Assembly: GCF_030272615.1 (NCBI RefSeq)
Contig: NC_081411.1
Location: 826,760,897 to 826,824,896 of the forward strand
Length of the DNA stretch: 64,000 bases
Direction: 5' to 3'
Source: Cryptomeria japonica
Taxonomy: Eukaryota > Streptophyta > Pinopsida > Cupressales > Cupressaceae
Shown here: in pieces, positions 21,785 through 33,820 of the stretch
How the letters are laid out: each line of letters begins with the position of its first letter
Position numbering within the stretch: position 1 is the stretch's first letter
Notes under the pieces: generated by a model
Database searches by the model: none
Seen by the model: the letters and a program-made list of their open reading frames with translations, nothing else
Told to the model about the DNA's origin: nothing
Program-made: the position numbers and the translations under genes

Positions 21785-23640
21785 ACATAATCAATTCCAC
21801 CGAATGGCCAACAAATGCAACTGTGTCTATTTCAGTGGAGATAGGAGTGGAAACTTTTCTTTTGTTTTCAACCTTTATCTTGAGCCAGGCTGGAGAGATT
21901 AATTCAGATTTTGATCCTCTATTGATAATGTTAGGGGTACTTTGTACAGGAGAGGAGTGGATTTCAAGAAAAGAAGAGAAAGAATGATCATCAATTATTT
22001 GTTGATAAATACCTTCATAATCAAAGAGGGGCTATTTTTCATTGGGTGGTGTAGTTCAGTCATCCTGTTCACAAGTGGACTTCAACTTGGCAGTGGTTTC
22101 TTCAAGCTTTTCTCCATCATCACCTGACTGAGAGATTTTGTTTAATTGCATTTCATTAGAATTAACCATTGATGTTTGAATAGGGGAAGTGGAAACTTCT
22201 CCATTCTCTCTGTGAGATGAAGACTTCTAACTTTGAGAAGAGTTGACCTATTATTTCCATTTGTCATTCAACCAGTCAGATGTTCTCCTTAAAATCGAGA
22301 CAATATGAATCATCACGTCTGAAACCTCTTCTCTGGACCAATAAACCTCCAAAGAGATTGTATTAACGACGGTGTGATACTTTGAGTCAATAATGATCAT
22401 TTCTTTAGTAACATCATCAGAAACATTGAAGGAAATGACAAGGGTGTGAATCTACTATAAGGAGATCCTCATATAAATCCTCTTGAATACTTCAACATCA
22501 TCTTAACAACCTTCCCAAAAATCTCCAAGCTCAAGGTGATGCATATAACCTTTTGATCCATACAAATGGCGTCTCAAATATATCGTTTATTGTCAAAGCT
22601 ACTTCTGACTGGTAGGAATGAAAAATAGAACTTCTCTAGAAGTGTTCCCATTTCCTTGGTAGCACCATTAGATTTACATCAAAAGATACTAGTGGACAAT
22701 TGAAAAGAGTATCCCCTTTTTTCATATTCAAGTATTTCACATTTACCATAGACATTTGGTGGAAGACTTCTAAAAACACAATATAATTAAAGGGAAAATG
22801 AGGCAATTTCAATGGCTCTTTCTCAAAACCCCCAACTCTAAGGTATGAGAACCAATCTAATTGGGTGTAAAAATTCCAAATTTCATCACAAGGTAAGAAA
22901 AGACATGGGAAAACCGTAGGCCAAGGTTTTCTTCTAATTTTCTGACTAGGCGCATTGAGAACACATCATTAACACAAGAAAAAGAATGTATACCCTTCGA
23001 CAAGGTTAGCTGAGGAAATTTCTGGTAAACAAGTGCAAAAATAGGAGAAGGGTGATGTATCTCTAAACCCAGCCAGGCAGACTCTTGACTAGCTAGGATG
23101 TAAATAATATATGATCACATATGATTGACTAGGGATTGGTAGAAATTCTGCAATTGCTCATTCAAATAAAAACTGATGATGGAGGCCCAGTTAATGAAAC
23201 TTTCGAGACCATATATAGTAAAAATGAAATGACACATCCAAAATTTGAAAAATTAAGTGGAATTATTACCCACAACGCGGTGCAAAAGAACTATAATCTT
23301 TGTAACTTCATCTTTGAAATGCATTCTTTTAAGCTCGGTGGACAGCTGAGACTTACCTCCCTTATTTTACTTCAACTAGTTCCTAGCTATACAATTCATG
23401 CACAAGTATCCATGCACATGAAAATATTCCTCGCTAGCTAAAATAGACATATTGTAAGCAACTTCATTTTCAGAGAGGCAAAGAGTGCGATAAATGCTTT
23501 CAGGGTTAATTCGTGTGACTACCTTACCACCTTCCGCCTGAATTTCCTAAGTTTCAGGATTATATCTCTCAGAGAAAGCAATAACAAATCTGTGTAGGAA
23601 ATGACAAATTCAACTGATCTATCACCGTGTCTTGTATGCC
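21785..23640 (-). pseudogene. Unknown repeat-borne ORF, copy 1 (degenerate)
   Basis: Aligns with the larger copy at 51620-57140 over its whole length, for example around TTGATCCTCTATTGATAATG (21914 and 52871) and CCCCAACTCTAAGGTATGAG (22829 and 56381). On the minus strand it reads pieces such as IAFSERYNPET, EGGKVVTRINPESIYRTL and SILASEEYFHVHGYLCMNC, interrupted by stops. It keeps a Trp codon where copy 2 has TGA. I do not recognise the family; the G-K-x-V-x-x-I-N-P-E-S pattern is loosely like plant transposon-associated proteins. The 3' part is cut off at about 21785 by the Copia-1 LTR. Confidence 0.6.
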
Positions 23641-23839
23641 TACCCATTGATTTTTTATTATAATCTGCATGAGTGTGATCTAGATGATACACTTAGAGAA
23701 TTCAAAAAAATGGAGACCAATTCAAAAAGCATCTGCCACCCCGTTCATGTACTTAAATGATGTGACATGCCTTAAATGCCACATTTACTTTGCCTTTTTA
23801 AATGGTTCCTTAATTTAACTTGTTCCTAAAAAGGCAAAT
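23641..23839. other. Spacer left of Gypsy-D
   Basis: AT-rich with no ORF or motif. It ends in CAAAT (23835-23839), the left target-site copy of Gypsy-D. Confidence 0.5.
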
Positions 23840-25021
23840 AGTAAAGCGGAAAATCGAACCCTAGGTGTTCCCCCCACTCCAAGGAGAGAGAAAGGAGGTC
23901 ACTAGGATTGATGGTTTTCACTTAGGAGAGACTTTACATTCAAAAGAGGGGTTGAAACTCACAAGATCCAATCCCACACAATGCAAGATTGAATTCTAAA
24001 TGAGTTTCAAGGGTTGAGACAGCAAGGATACCCTCTTTTGTAAAGAATGTAGATAGAAGGATTGAACTAGGAGTGTATGTAAAAATAGGAAAGATTCACT
24101 TGTAGACGGAGATAGAGACATGGGATGAAGCTACGGACCTGGAATTAGTAGTAAAATGTCGAGACGATGTTGTCCTGCAAGTTTGAATGAAATTTGACGG
24201 GATGATGGTGCCCGGAGTGCACACGGTCCTCCAAAAAATCCGTGAAACGAAGGGAGATCTGTTCGTCTCTGCACAAGGATTCCAGATCTTCAATTACAAC
24301 CGCGTACCTGCAACCTACACACAGAAAAGAGAGGACAATTGGGGGATTAGGGATTAGAGGTTTGCCTTCAGGTCAAACCCTGGTTTTGGAATTAACCAAG
24401 AAATGAGAATGCTATAAATGTAAATGTTTGTAATGCAATCAAGTACTGATACCTTGTTGTAAGAATGTTTGTATTCTTACATGTGAAGGTGTAATGATAT
24501 TGTATGATGTAAATGATCTCCTCTTCAGTGGTTGAATCCTTGTCTTGAATGCAACACCTAGCCTTGAATGGAGACCTAGAATGCCCAATTGCTTGAAGGA
24601 ATGCTTGAATGCTTGAATGTTTGAATGTTTGCCTATCGCTTTCTCCGTTTGCACACATATGTTTTTTTTTCTTTTCGTAAGGGGAAATGTAGTTTATATA
24701 CTTGTCAATTAGGGTTAGAAGACTGATTTTTCTGACCTTAGGCTAACCTAGGAACATTATTTTCCAAATTGCAAACTTGAAGACCCGATGCCCAACAAGA
24801 GACCGGGCCCAAAATAGGGCAAGGGACCAGGGCACTGGGCACCATGGTCCCACCTCCCAGGACAGCAGGGTGCAAGGAGGATCAGGCCAAGGTGTAGAAA
24901 GATGCAGTTTTTGATGTCGTAAATAGGTTTCAAGGTCTCCATTCAAGTTTAGTGTTGTACCGCCATCGTGAAGACCCAAATGCAGTCGGAATTGCAAGTG
25001 TCACAATTTTATGATGCTACA
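23840..25021 (-). repeat. Gypsy-D 3' LTR (left copy)
   Basis: 1182 bp, ending ATGATGCTACA. It starts AGTAAAGCGG where the right copy has TGTAAAGCGG. A minus-strand TATA box TATATAAA is at 24693-24700. It carries one copy of a 30-bp GGACCAGGGC...CCATGGTCC unit (24827-24855) that is present three times in the right LTR. Confidence 0.93.
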
Positions 25022-25036
25022 TTTAGCCCCCACTTT
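25022..25036 (-). promoter_or_regulatory. Gypsy-D polypurine tract
   Basis: The minus strand reads AAAGTGGGGGCTAAA directly before the LTR start TGTAGC. Gypsy-B has the identical tract at 47446-47460, and the flanking CCGCT is also shared. Confidence 0.92.
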
Positions 25037-25774
25037 AGCGGGAGTATAAGCGTATGCCCATACTTCCGGTAAAGTACAAGGAAACAACATTGAAAGACTT
25101 TCACCACGTCAAGGAGACAAGATACACCAAGCGCCTAGTGGACTAAGGATCTTACGACTTCGATTGACAAAGTAAAAGGGAAGATCACGAGGGAGAACCA
25201 TAACTGACAGTAGTAAGGTTCCCTCACTATGAGTCATGCAAGAAAAATACCAAAAATTTTCAAGGCAAAGCCAAGTTCGTCAAGAAATTTTTCAAGTATC
25301 TTGAAGAGATATGAATGGGGTGTATGCCCCCTACGTTAAAGCGATCGCACACGCCTCATCGGGGGTGATTGATTTAAAGTAGTGATACACATAAGAAATG
25401 AGAAGGGAAAGGAGTATGTTATCACAAAGATTTAACCCCCAAGTGTGAGATAAACCCAAGGATAATAGACACAAAACACAAATCATGAGGTGACTTCGCT
25501 TTCCTTGGGGTTAGTATGTTGTATGATAATTCATGTATATCATATGTATGTATGCATAATTGTTCTTCATTCCCCAATCAAGGAAGGTCACCTAGAAGAA
25601 GGGAACACATGTGTCTTTTGAGTCAACATGAGAGAGACCAAAAGAGATCTCAATGCTTTGCATCATCCTCAAGTAGACAACACTAAGGACAACAAATAGA
25701 AGAATGAGAATAACACATAGAAGAAGTAACAAAAGAGATCAAGAGAGGAGGAGAGAGTCTGCTATGCTAATGAA
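25037..25774. other. Gypsy-D 3' untranslated region
   Basis: 740 bp between the end of the coding frame and the PPT, with purine-rich patches and no domain. There is no room for the antisense mobile-domain gene seen in Gypsy-B. Confidence 0.6.
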
Positions 25775-27211
25775 CTAGTCTAGCATGTCATCCACCCCCC
25801 GATCTTGCTGATCAATATTTTGGGAAGGCAGGAAACATGCTAGAGGAGGAAAATCCAACACAGTAGATGGAGCTATCACAAGATCCAAACAAGGGCTATG
25901 TTCATATTCCAAACCACATTGTTCTTGTCTAGGAGCTAGGATAAGTGCTTTAGAAAATTCGTTAGATAAATGGTTATCAACATCAACATATTCATATTCA
26001 CTATCAGAAGCAAGAGAAGTAACATTTTCATCATGAATAACATTTTCATCTATATCATCATCAAGATTTATAAAAATAGGATCTTTAACTCACACAAGAT
26101 CAAAACCATCATGCATCTTTTGCTTAGGAGATTTTGGCTCAATTTTTGGCTGAGGAGAAAATGGAATAATACTAGCTGAAGGTGTTTTTGGGGATTGTAA
26201 AGTTTGAGAAGCAGTTGTACGAGCTCTAAGATGATGCTTTTGTCAGCGTTCATGCGCAGAACAATTTTGTCTAGTCTTAGTAGGAAGTTGAGAAGATTGA
26301 GGAGGAGGAATGTTCTCATCCTTATCACTTGGGTGTTTAGGTTGTGGTCTCTTAGGTTGGATGATAGGAGAAGAGGAAGGTCTCTTCTCTTTATAAGAGG
26401 AAGGAGGAGGAACTGTTCCATATAAAGGAGGAATATTTGGTTTAGGAAGGAGACCAAGTCCATCATGACGAGGAGGTATAGGTCTACTTTTAGAAATTTT
26501 ATTAGACATAGACATAGTCACATCCATAGGAATGGGTTGGGAATCTTCTTGAGGAAAGACATTAGTTTTATCTTTCAAAGGAAGAACTTCCTTCTCAAGA
26601 ATGATAGGAATATCAAGCTTGGGTGTTCGAGGTTCACTTAGAGATAGGATCATATCTTTTTTCCACTTTTGATAAGATTTGAAAAGATGATCACTTTGCG
26701 GTGGAAGAGATTGGAATTGTTTAGGCCAAAAATAATCAATAGGAATGCTAGAAATTCTTTCAGCTGGTTTAAAGAGACTATGATTCACAATAACAACTTC
26801 ACCATTATGGGGAAATTTCAAACACTTATGAATAGGAGAAGCAATAGCTTTCATGGAAGATAGCCAAGGATAGCCTAGCTTCACACGAAATTGTTCGGAT
26901 GATGGAATAATAGCAAAGCTCACATCAAGAGATTTGTTATGGACCTCAATAGGTAATGTAATAGAACCAATTGAAAGAGAAGAAAATGCATCAAATAATT
27001 TCACAACCACATTTGTTTTGTCATAGATCACTTGATTCAATTGCAAAGTAAAAATAAATTCTTCAGTAATAACATTAACCATGCAAGAAGGATCAATAAG
27101 CACTACATGGCAAGGTGTATTCTTGACTTTTGCAACTATATATAAAGGACCATCAGGTGCCCTGATAGTTTCACTGGAATAAAATGTGATGGAAGGTTCT
27201 TTAGGGATTTT
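25775..27211 (-). pseudogene. Gypsy-D protease-like domain and acidic C-terminus
   Basis: Continues the Gag frame after the TAG at 27212-27214. A retropepsin-like region reads VAKVKNTPCHVVLIDPSCMVNVI, with a catalytic-type Asp but D-P-S instead of D-S/T-G, followed by SIGSITLPIEV and KLGYPWLSSMKAI, the usual gypsy protease landmarks (G-x-P-W-L). A Pro-rich linker (LLPKPNIPPLYGTVPPP) and an acidic stretch (INLDDDIDENVIHDENV) follow. TGA codons at 26243-26245 and 26090-26092 interrupt the frame, both consistent with C-to-T change of CGA. The final TAG is at 25775-25777. Where an autonomous element would continue into RT, this one ends. Confidence 0.85.
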
Positions 27212-29224
27212 CTACTGCTCTACAAAGTTAATCACATTCGGAGTCATAGACACAAGACCATCAGGTGAGAAAGAGGAATCATTAGTCTCAATCACATTAG
27301 AGGTATGAGAAGGTAATGGATCAGTAAAAATCTTAAGATTTTGGTTAGGAAGAGTTATAGATGTGTTGCCTTTATCATTCACACCTGAAACAGAGATAGT
27401 ATTATTATCAATCAAATCTTGAATTCTACCCTTTAAAGAAAAACATTTTTCAGTATCATGCCCAGGTTGACGATGAAATTGACAAAAAGATTTGTTACCA
27501 AAATAGGGTGAATTAATCTTTGCAAGATCTATTTGCTTTATAGGAGGGAGGGTAAGCACATTTTGTTCCAATAACTTATTCATAATACTATGCAATGATT
27601 CATTCAAAGGAGTAAACTTTCTTTCTTTCTTGAAAAACTTAGAAATAGGAGGCACACCTGATGCTGCATTCACATTGTTGTTGATGATGTTTTCATTGAA
27701 CTTAATGAACCCTCTGTTCGGTTTAAACTTCCCAAATGGTCGTTGACTACTATCACCCTTATCACTAGGAGCCATAGGATTTGCTTGTTCCATTTGACTC
27801 ACAGTCAGTTGATAATTGTGAAGAGTTGCACACAACTATTGGAAAGAAGTAAACTCAGAAAATAGAAGTTTTTCTCTAATATCTTTTTGTAAATTAGAAA
27901 TAAAGATTCTTTGAATATCATTGTCAGGTACTGGAAAAGAAATTTGAGCACACAAATGCTTATATCTACCAATGAAATCAGTCACTTTTTCTTTAACACC
28001 TTGTTTACAACGCATTAAATCAATCAAAGTAACTTTAGGACTTATATTGTTTTGAAATTGTTGAATAAAAGCATTTGCAAGTTGTTGGAAAGAAGTAATA
28101 GAATAGGAAGGCAATGAGAAATACCATTGTAGAGCCTTATCTCTTAATGTTCTAGTAAATAGTTTTGCAAGCAACCTTTGGTCATGAGCAAAATCGGTAC
28201 ATACTGTTTGAAAGGTCTTAACATGTGTTAGAGGATCACCTTTACCATTATAAAGCTCCAACTGTGGGATTTCAACATACTTAGGAGGGATAGCTCGAAC
28301 AAGGTCAAGAGAGAGTGGGCTCACAACATCAAATGTGGGCACACTAGACTTAGATTTATTCATAGAGGCAATTTGTATCTGTAAAGAAGAGATAGTTTGT
28401 GCAAGATTGTTAATGGTCGCTTCAGTCGAAGAGTTCATATTAGACATATTAGATTGTGATGGAGGTATTATGTTATTGAAAGAAGGTATTGATTGAGAGT
28501 AAGGTGGCGGGACACTATGATGGTTAGTCATAGGAGATGATTGGAAAAAAGGAACACTACAAGGAGGAATGGAATGGTTGAATGAATTGCCCCCTTGCGT
28601 CATGTTCATTTGTGGAGATGTAATAGGGACACTCATTGAAGGAATGAATGAAGAAGTCGGATTGAATGAAGGAAGAGGGTTGATTGAAGAGGAAGGATTG
28701 CCCCCATGACTGGTGATCATAGGTGGAATGTTTTTTATTGAAGTAGTCATTATGTTTGATGTAAAAGTAGGTATACTAGCAATAGAAGTTGTCAAAGGTA
28801 TAGAATGATTGTCTTGAGTAGGAGGTTGTGTATAACCTAAAGTTTTGGCACAACTCTTCATAGGCATCACATTCAAATCCATGATGTGTGCAATACTACG
28901 CAAAATATCAATTCCATTCTTATCACTTTGAACCATACGTTTTAGACCCTCAATTAATGAAAGAGCTTGACTATTGGGGTATTCTTGAGACATCCATTGA
29001 TGAAAATCATCAAATTGGTTATCCAATTTTGAAAGTTGTTCTATAGAAACCTCATGGAGAGCTTCTTCATCATTAAGAGGATTAGAGGAATTACCCGTGT
29101 CCTCATTAAAAAGGCCATTCAAATTAGATTCCATCTCCTCAGTAATTAAACCTTGGAAAGACTTAATTCTAAGGCTTCGTCTAACGGGAATAGTGTAAGT
29201 AGGCCTTATTGTTGTAAAACTCAT
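27212..29224 (-). pseudogene. Gypsy-D Gag
   Basis: Starts MSFTTIRPTY and has a basic opening (PVRRSLRIKSF), a Pro/Ser/Met-rich spacer and then a clear Retrotrans_gag core at about residues 325-460: ELYNGKGDPLTHVKTFQ, LFTRTLRDKALQWYFSLP and VTDFIGRYKHLCAQI. After a TAG at 27836-27838 the same frame reads LCATLHNYQLTVSQ and a zinc-finger-like CQFHRQPGHDTEKC (C-x2-H-x4-H-x4-C). The protein would form the particle and bind RNA. The stop is consistent with CAG to TAG. Apart from stops, the frame has no frameshift over 1.1 kb codons of gag-protease, so decay is recent. Confidence 0.9.
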
Positions 29225-30407
29225 GCACTAGAGAGAGAGAGAATATTTTGAATTTTGAAAATATTTTTGAATTTAGAGGCAGCAAGTTTCAATAAAATCA
29301 GCCAATCTCCTAAATTTAAGCTATTAAATGCAATCACGACAATCTCCCAAAATTTTGGAAAAAATGTCAAGGACCGTGGCGAATGGAGTGCACACGGTCC
29401 TCGCAACTTTTTTCAAAATTTTCAGGGATGAAAGTTATGATGATTTTAAAGCTAATCTGAAAAAATTGAGTGATTTTACGATCTATAGATAGGCCAAATT
29501 AAAGTTGCAATCTCAAAATTGAATCCTACCAAGATTGTTGAAAAATGCAAAATTTGAATTTTGAAAAAGAGAGGGAAACTGAAATTTTGAATTTTATGAT
29601 TTTAGAAGGAATACTAAAAGCAATGCAAGTTTTGAAATTCAAAAGTTGACTCAATTTCATGCAAAATTCAATTTTGAAAGCGGAAATCAAAGTTGTTGCA
29701 ATCAAACACTTAATTTCAAAAGTCACAAATTGCAAAAATTTGAATAATGCATTGAAACTTTGAATGAATGCCAACACACTTTTCAGATTTAGGACAGTAA
29801 GAAACACAATTTTGACACAAAATTTCAATTTCAACAATTTTTGAATGATTAGAAGCCTTAATCCAAGCAATCACTAGACCAACTTTGACTTTAATTTTGA
29901 AAGTGTTAAAATTGATGAAATCAGCCAAGATTCTGGATTCTAGCAGAAAAATACAGTAAGATCTAGCTCCTGAAATTTCAGAAAAAATGTCGGGGACAAT
30001 GGCGCTCGGGGTGCACACAGTCCTCGCAACTTTTTTCAAAATTTTCAGGAATGAGAGATATTATGATTTTATTGCAGAATCCAAAGTTATAGCTGATTTG
30101 GAGGTGTTTTGATCAGTGAAATCATCGGTCAAAGGTTGAATCAAAAGGGGTTTTAAAAATTAGGGTTTTGACACTTAACCACTTAATTTTCAGAATAAAA
30201 GCACAAATATGAATTGATAATTTGCAATAGAAGGGTAGATCTGAAACAAGCATTAACAATTAAACATTTCACAAGCTCAATTACTAAAAAGAAAATTTAG
30301 GGTTTTTATGCAATTAACCTCTAAAATTTGCAAAAGATCAAACATGAAAATGTAATTAAGGAAGCAAAATTTTTTAGATCTAACCATGAATAATCAGAAT
30401 TAGGATG
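29225..30407 (-). other. Gypsy-D 5' leader with duplicated hairpin block
   Basis: 1.2 kb between PBS and gag, non-coding. It contains two related blocks about 620 bp apart (29345-29460 and 29965-30080) that share GTGCACAC and CCTCGCAACTTTTTTCAAAA. The first can form a perfect 9-bp stem (AGGACCGTG at 29370-29378 with CACGGTCCT at 29393-29401). Confidence 0.75.
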
Positions 30408-30425
30408 TTCACATCGGGTTCACCA
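30408..30425 (-). promoter_or_regulatory. Gypsy-D primer binding site
   Basis: The minus strand reads TGGTGAACCCGATGTGAA, three bases after the LTR end; one transition from the PBS of Gypsy-A and Gypsy-B. Confidence 0.88.
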
Positions 30426-30428
30426 AAA

Positions 30429-31670
30429 TGTAAAGCGGAAAATCGAACCCTAGGTGTTCCCCCCACTCAAAGGAGAGAGAAAGGAGGTCACTAGGATTGA
30501 CGGTTTTCACTTACGAGAGAATTTACATTCAAAAGATGGGTTGAAACTCACAAGATCCAATCCCACACAATGCAAGATTGAATTCTAAATGAGTTTCAAG
30601 GGTTGAGATAGCAAGGATACCCTCTTTTGTAAAGAATGTAGATAGAAGGATTGAACTAGGAGTGTATGTAAAAATAGGAAAGATTCACTTGTAGATGGAG
30701 ATAGAGACACAGGATGAAGCTACGGACCTGGAAATAGTAGTAAAATGTCGAGACGATGCTATCCTACAAGTTTGAGCAAAATTTGACGGGATGATGGTGC
30801 CCGGAGTGCACACAGTCCTCCGAAAAATCCATGAAACAAAGGGGGATCTGTTCGTCTCTGCACAAGGATTCCAGATCTTCAATTACAACCGCGTACCTGC
30901 AACCTACACAGAAAAGAGAGGACAATTGGGGGGTTAGGGATTAGAGGTTTGCCTTCAGGTCAAACCTCAGTTTTGGAATTAACCAAGAAATGAGAATGTT
31001 GTAAATGTAAATGTTTGTAATGTAATCAAGTACTGATACCTTGTTGTAAGAATGTTTGTATTCTTACATGCGAAGGTGTAATGATATTGTATGTTGTAAA
31101 TGATCTCCTCTTCAATGGTTGAATCTTTGTCTTGAATGCAACACCTATCCTTGAATGGAGACCTAGAATGCCCAATTGCTTGAAGGAATTCTTGAATGCT
31201 TGAATGTTTGAATGTTTGCCTATCGCTTTCGCCTTTTGCACACATATGTTTTTTTTTCTTTTCATAAGGGGAAATGTAGTTTATATACTTGTCAATTAGG
31301 GTTAGAAGACTGATTTTTCTGACCTTAGGCTGACCTAGGAACATTATTTTCCAAATTGCAAACTTGAAGACCCGATGCCCAACAAGAGACCGGGTCCAAA
31401 ATAGGGCCAGGGACCAGGGCGCTGGGCACCATGGTCCTGAGGGACCAGGGTGCTAGGCACCATGGTCCTGAAGGACCAAGGCATTGGGCACCATGGTCCC
31501 ACCTCCCGGGACAGCAGGGTGCAAGGAGGATCAGGCCAAGGTGCAGAAAGATGCAGTTTTTGATGTCGTAAACATGTTTTGGGGTCTCCATTCAGGTTCA
31601 GTGTTGCATCGCCATCGTGAAGACCCAAATGTAGTTGAAATTGCAAGTGTCACAATTTTATGATGCTACA
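30429..31670 (-). repeat. Gypsy-D 5' LTR (right copy)
   Basis: 1242 bp, TGTAAAGCGG...ATGATGCTACA in plus orientation. A minus-strand TATA box TATATAAA at 31280-31287 is the likely promoter. It is 60 bp longer than the left copy because a 30-bp unit (around 31400-31500) is present three times instead of once. Confidence 0.94.
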
Positions 31671-31675
31671 CAAAC

Positions 31676-32139
31676 AATGTTAGTCCATATAAAACCTGAC
31701 ACAAAGGCGGCACCTTAAAACCTAGGAAAGGTTTGAGAAGTCACTGAATCGAGGAAAATGTGAACTAATGAACCTATGGTCAGGACTTGTGAAATTTCTA
31801 CAACCCATGACAAAGAGACCAAACATAAGATAGGAAACATCTGGTAGTCAAGGAGTTTTAAAACTTTCTAACTCTGTGACTAACTTAGAAAAGGGACACG
31901 ACACACGACATAACTTCAGGAAATCACCAAGCCTACGACTAAAAGGTGACGATTTCAAAATTTAAAATAAGGGTAACACATTAGCTCTAAATGGGGGCAA
32001 GGACTTTTAGGATACAAAGGATCCAAAAAACTTGGCCTAAGCCTTATTCGTTGGGCGACAAAGACGAAAGAAAGCAAGAACAATAGACTAAATAGGAAAA
32101 AAAAACTACATGTAAAAAAGGGGGAAGACACTGGTTTAA
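31676..32139. other. Gypsy-F sequence downstream of integrase
   Basis: Non-coding stretch after the integrase C-terminus on the minus strand, up to the CAAAC target-site copy of Gypsy-D. No polypurine tract or LTR is recognisable here, so the true 3' end of Gypsy-F is lost or lies beyond Gypsy-D. Confidence 0.5.
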
Positions 32140-33230
32140 TTGAGTATTTCAAAATCTTTCCCATTATAGGCAAGAGGCAATGGAGTACCATCAAGATAGG
32201 CCAATAGAAAATCATTGTTGCAAAGGATTTGTCTGATCTAAAAAGGTCCCTTCCATAATGAATCAAACTTCTTGTGTGAGCCCTTTGGTTCCCTTATCTT
32301 GTCCCAAAGAAGTACCATGTCTTCAACTATAAAAACTCTCTGCCTAGCTCTCTTGTCAAAAATTTTCTTAATCATCTATTGGTGGTGAGCAATATTGTCA
32401 ATCACAACGTCTCTTTATTCCTCCAATTTATTCAAGTACATGATCCTCTTCTCCACTACAAATTGAAATTGTTCATCTTCAATAGCCTTCTGCAAATTGA
32501 GTGCAAAGAGTTCTAGTGGCAAGGGTAAAGTACTCTCCACCCCATAGACAAGATGAAAAGGAGACATGCCTATAGCCCTTTTATATGCTACTCTATCTTC
32601 CCATAGAGCATCATATAGCTTTTTATGCCATTCCCTTTGATTCTCATCCACTAATTTCTTGTAATTGAAGCAAGATTTTTATTGGTAGACTGAACCTGTC
32701 CATTTCCTTCAAGACATTAATCTGAGGAGTGTATCAGGCTTATGTCGTTCTCATAGAAAAACAAGGTAATTTCAGCTAATGAGAAATAAGTAGCATTATC
32801 AACAACTATTTTCTTGGGGACTCCAAATCTTACCAAGATATTTTCTTTCAAAAAATTACAGACCACTTCAAAAGTAGTATGTTTCACAGGGATGGCTTCT
32901 ACCCATTTGGTAAAATAATAAGTGGTTGTTAAAATATGGGTATGTCCAACAGAAGAATGTGAATTGATTGGGCCTATAAAGTTGATGCCCCACTATTGGA
33001 AAGGCTCATCTAAATGGGGTCTACCAGTAAACATGACACATTTTTCACACTTGGATACCCATTCATATGTATCTTTGAACATACCTAGCCAAATGGGGCT
33101 TTTGACAAAGAGTTTTGAAAGCTATTACAGAAGTAGAAGAATGACCACCACAAGCCTCATTGTGAAATAATCCCAACAACTTCTTCATCCACACATCTTA
33201 AAAAAGTACCATCAACTCCCTTTTATAAAA
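32140..33230 (-). pseudogene. Gypsy-F integrase
   Basis: Read on the minus strand. The zinc-binding start HNEACGGHSS (about 33150) is followed by a badly broken core with many stops and shifts between 33100 and 32650. Then comes a better conserved stretch, WHKKLYDALWEDRVAYKRA, GMSPFHLVYGVESTLPLPLE (32415-32651), and the C-terminal GPFQIRQILCNNDFLLAYLDG and PLPLAYNGKDFEILN to about 32150. These are typical gypsy integrase features. The core is too decayed to check the catalytic D, D and E. Confidence 0.85.
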
Positions 33231-33820
33231 AAATTCCTTCCAAAGAATGTACATTCTATCTTTGGGTTTCAAATTCCTTTTTTCCTTTGGGGATAAGTGA
33301 GGGGGAAAATATCCATATGTCAAGAAGTATGATACATCTGAGAATAATTCATCCATTGTGCTGGAAAACAACACCAACGAGAGACTTTCTTCCTCAGAGG
33401 GTTTTCTTTTTGCAATTAAATTAGCCAAACCCTTTCTTCTGACCAAATTAGTGGGTTTGATATCCACATCATATTCCAGCACTTTGGCTATCCAAGAGCC
33501 TCTCTTATTACATCCAATCTCCTGCTAAGTAAGATTAATTTTCACAACTGCCTCTGACACAAAAACAACAGCATGGGAATGCATAATATAATACCTGAAG
33601 CTCTTAAGAGATTTGACTATATCATAAGAGTGTTTCTCAAGAGGAGAATATTTCAACTCATACTTCTTCAAAGGAATGATCATAAAAGATATCGGGGCTT
33701 CAGTAACTTGTTCATTTTTTTGTGACAATATAAAAAACAAGGTATGTTTTGAGGCATATGAATATAATGAAACCCTTAGTGAAGTCAGGATATACCAAGG
33801 TGGGTGCATTTGTAATCACC
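33231..33820 (-). pseudogene. Gypsy-F RNase H (gypsy type) and connection
   Basis: The minus strand shows SYASKHTLFFILSQKNEQVTEAP, YSPLEKHSYDIVKSLKSFRY (gypsy RNase H landmarks), then VLEYDVDIKPTNLVRRKGLANLIA and on to the integrase zinc site. No second RNase H lies between this one and integrase, unlike Gypsy-B. Confidence 0.85.

Larger units (their letters stand above)
23840..31670 (-). mobile_element. Gypsy-D: gag-protease-only gypsy element, minus strand
   Basis: 7.8-kb element. Left LTR 23840-25021 (1182 bp), right LTR 30429-31670 (1242 bp), flanked by CAAAT and CAAAC (TSD with one transition). The PBS lies inside the right LTR and the polypurine tract inside the left LTR. The only coding content is one long frame, 29224 to 25775, with Gag, a zinc-finger-like motif and a protease-like domain, and no RT, RNase H or integrase, although 740 bp of 3' non-coding sequence follows. 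It is non-autonomous for reverse transcription and integration. PPT, PBS and LTR termini match Gypsy-B. Confidence 0.92.
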
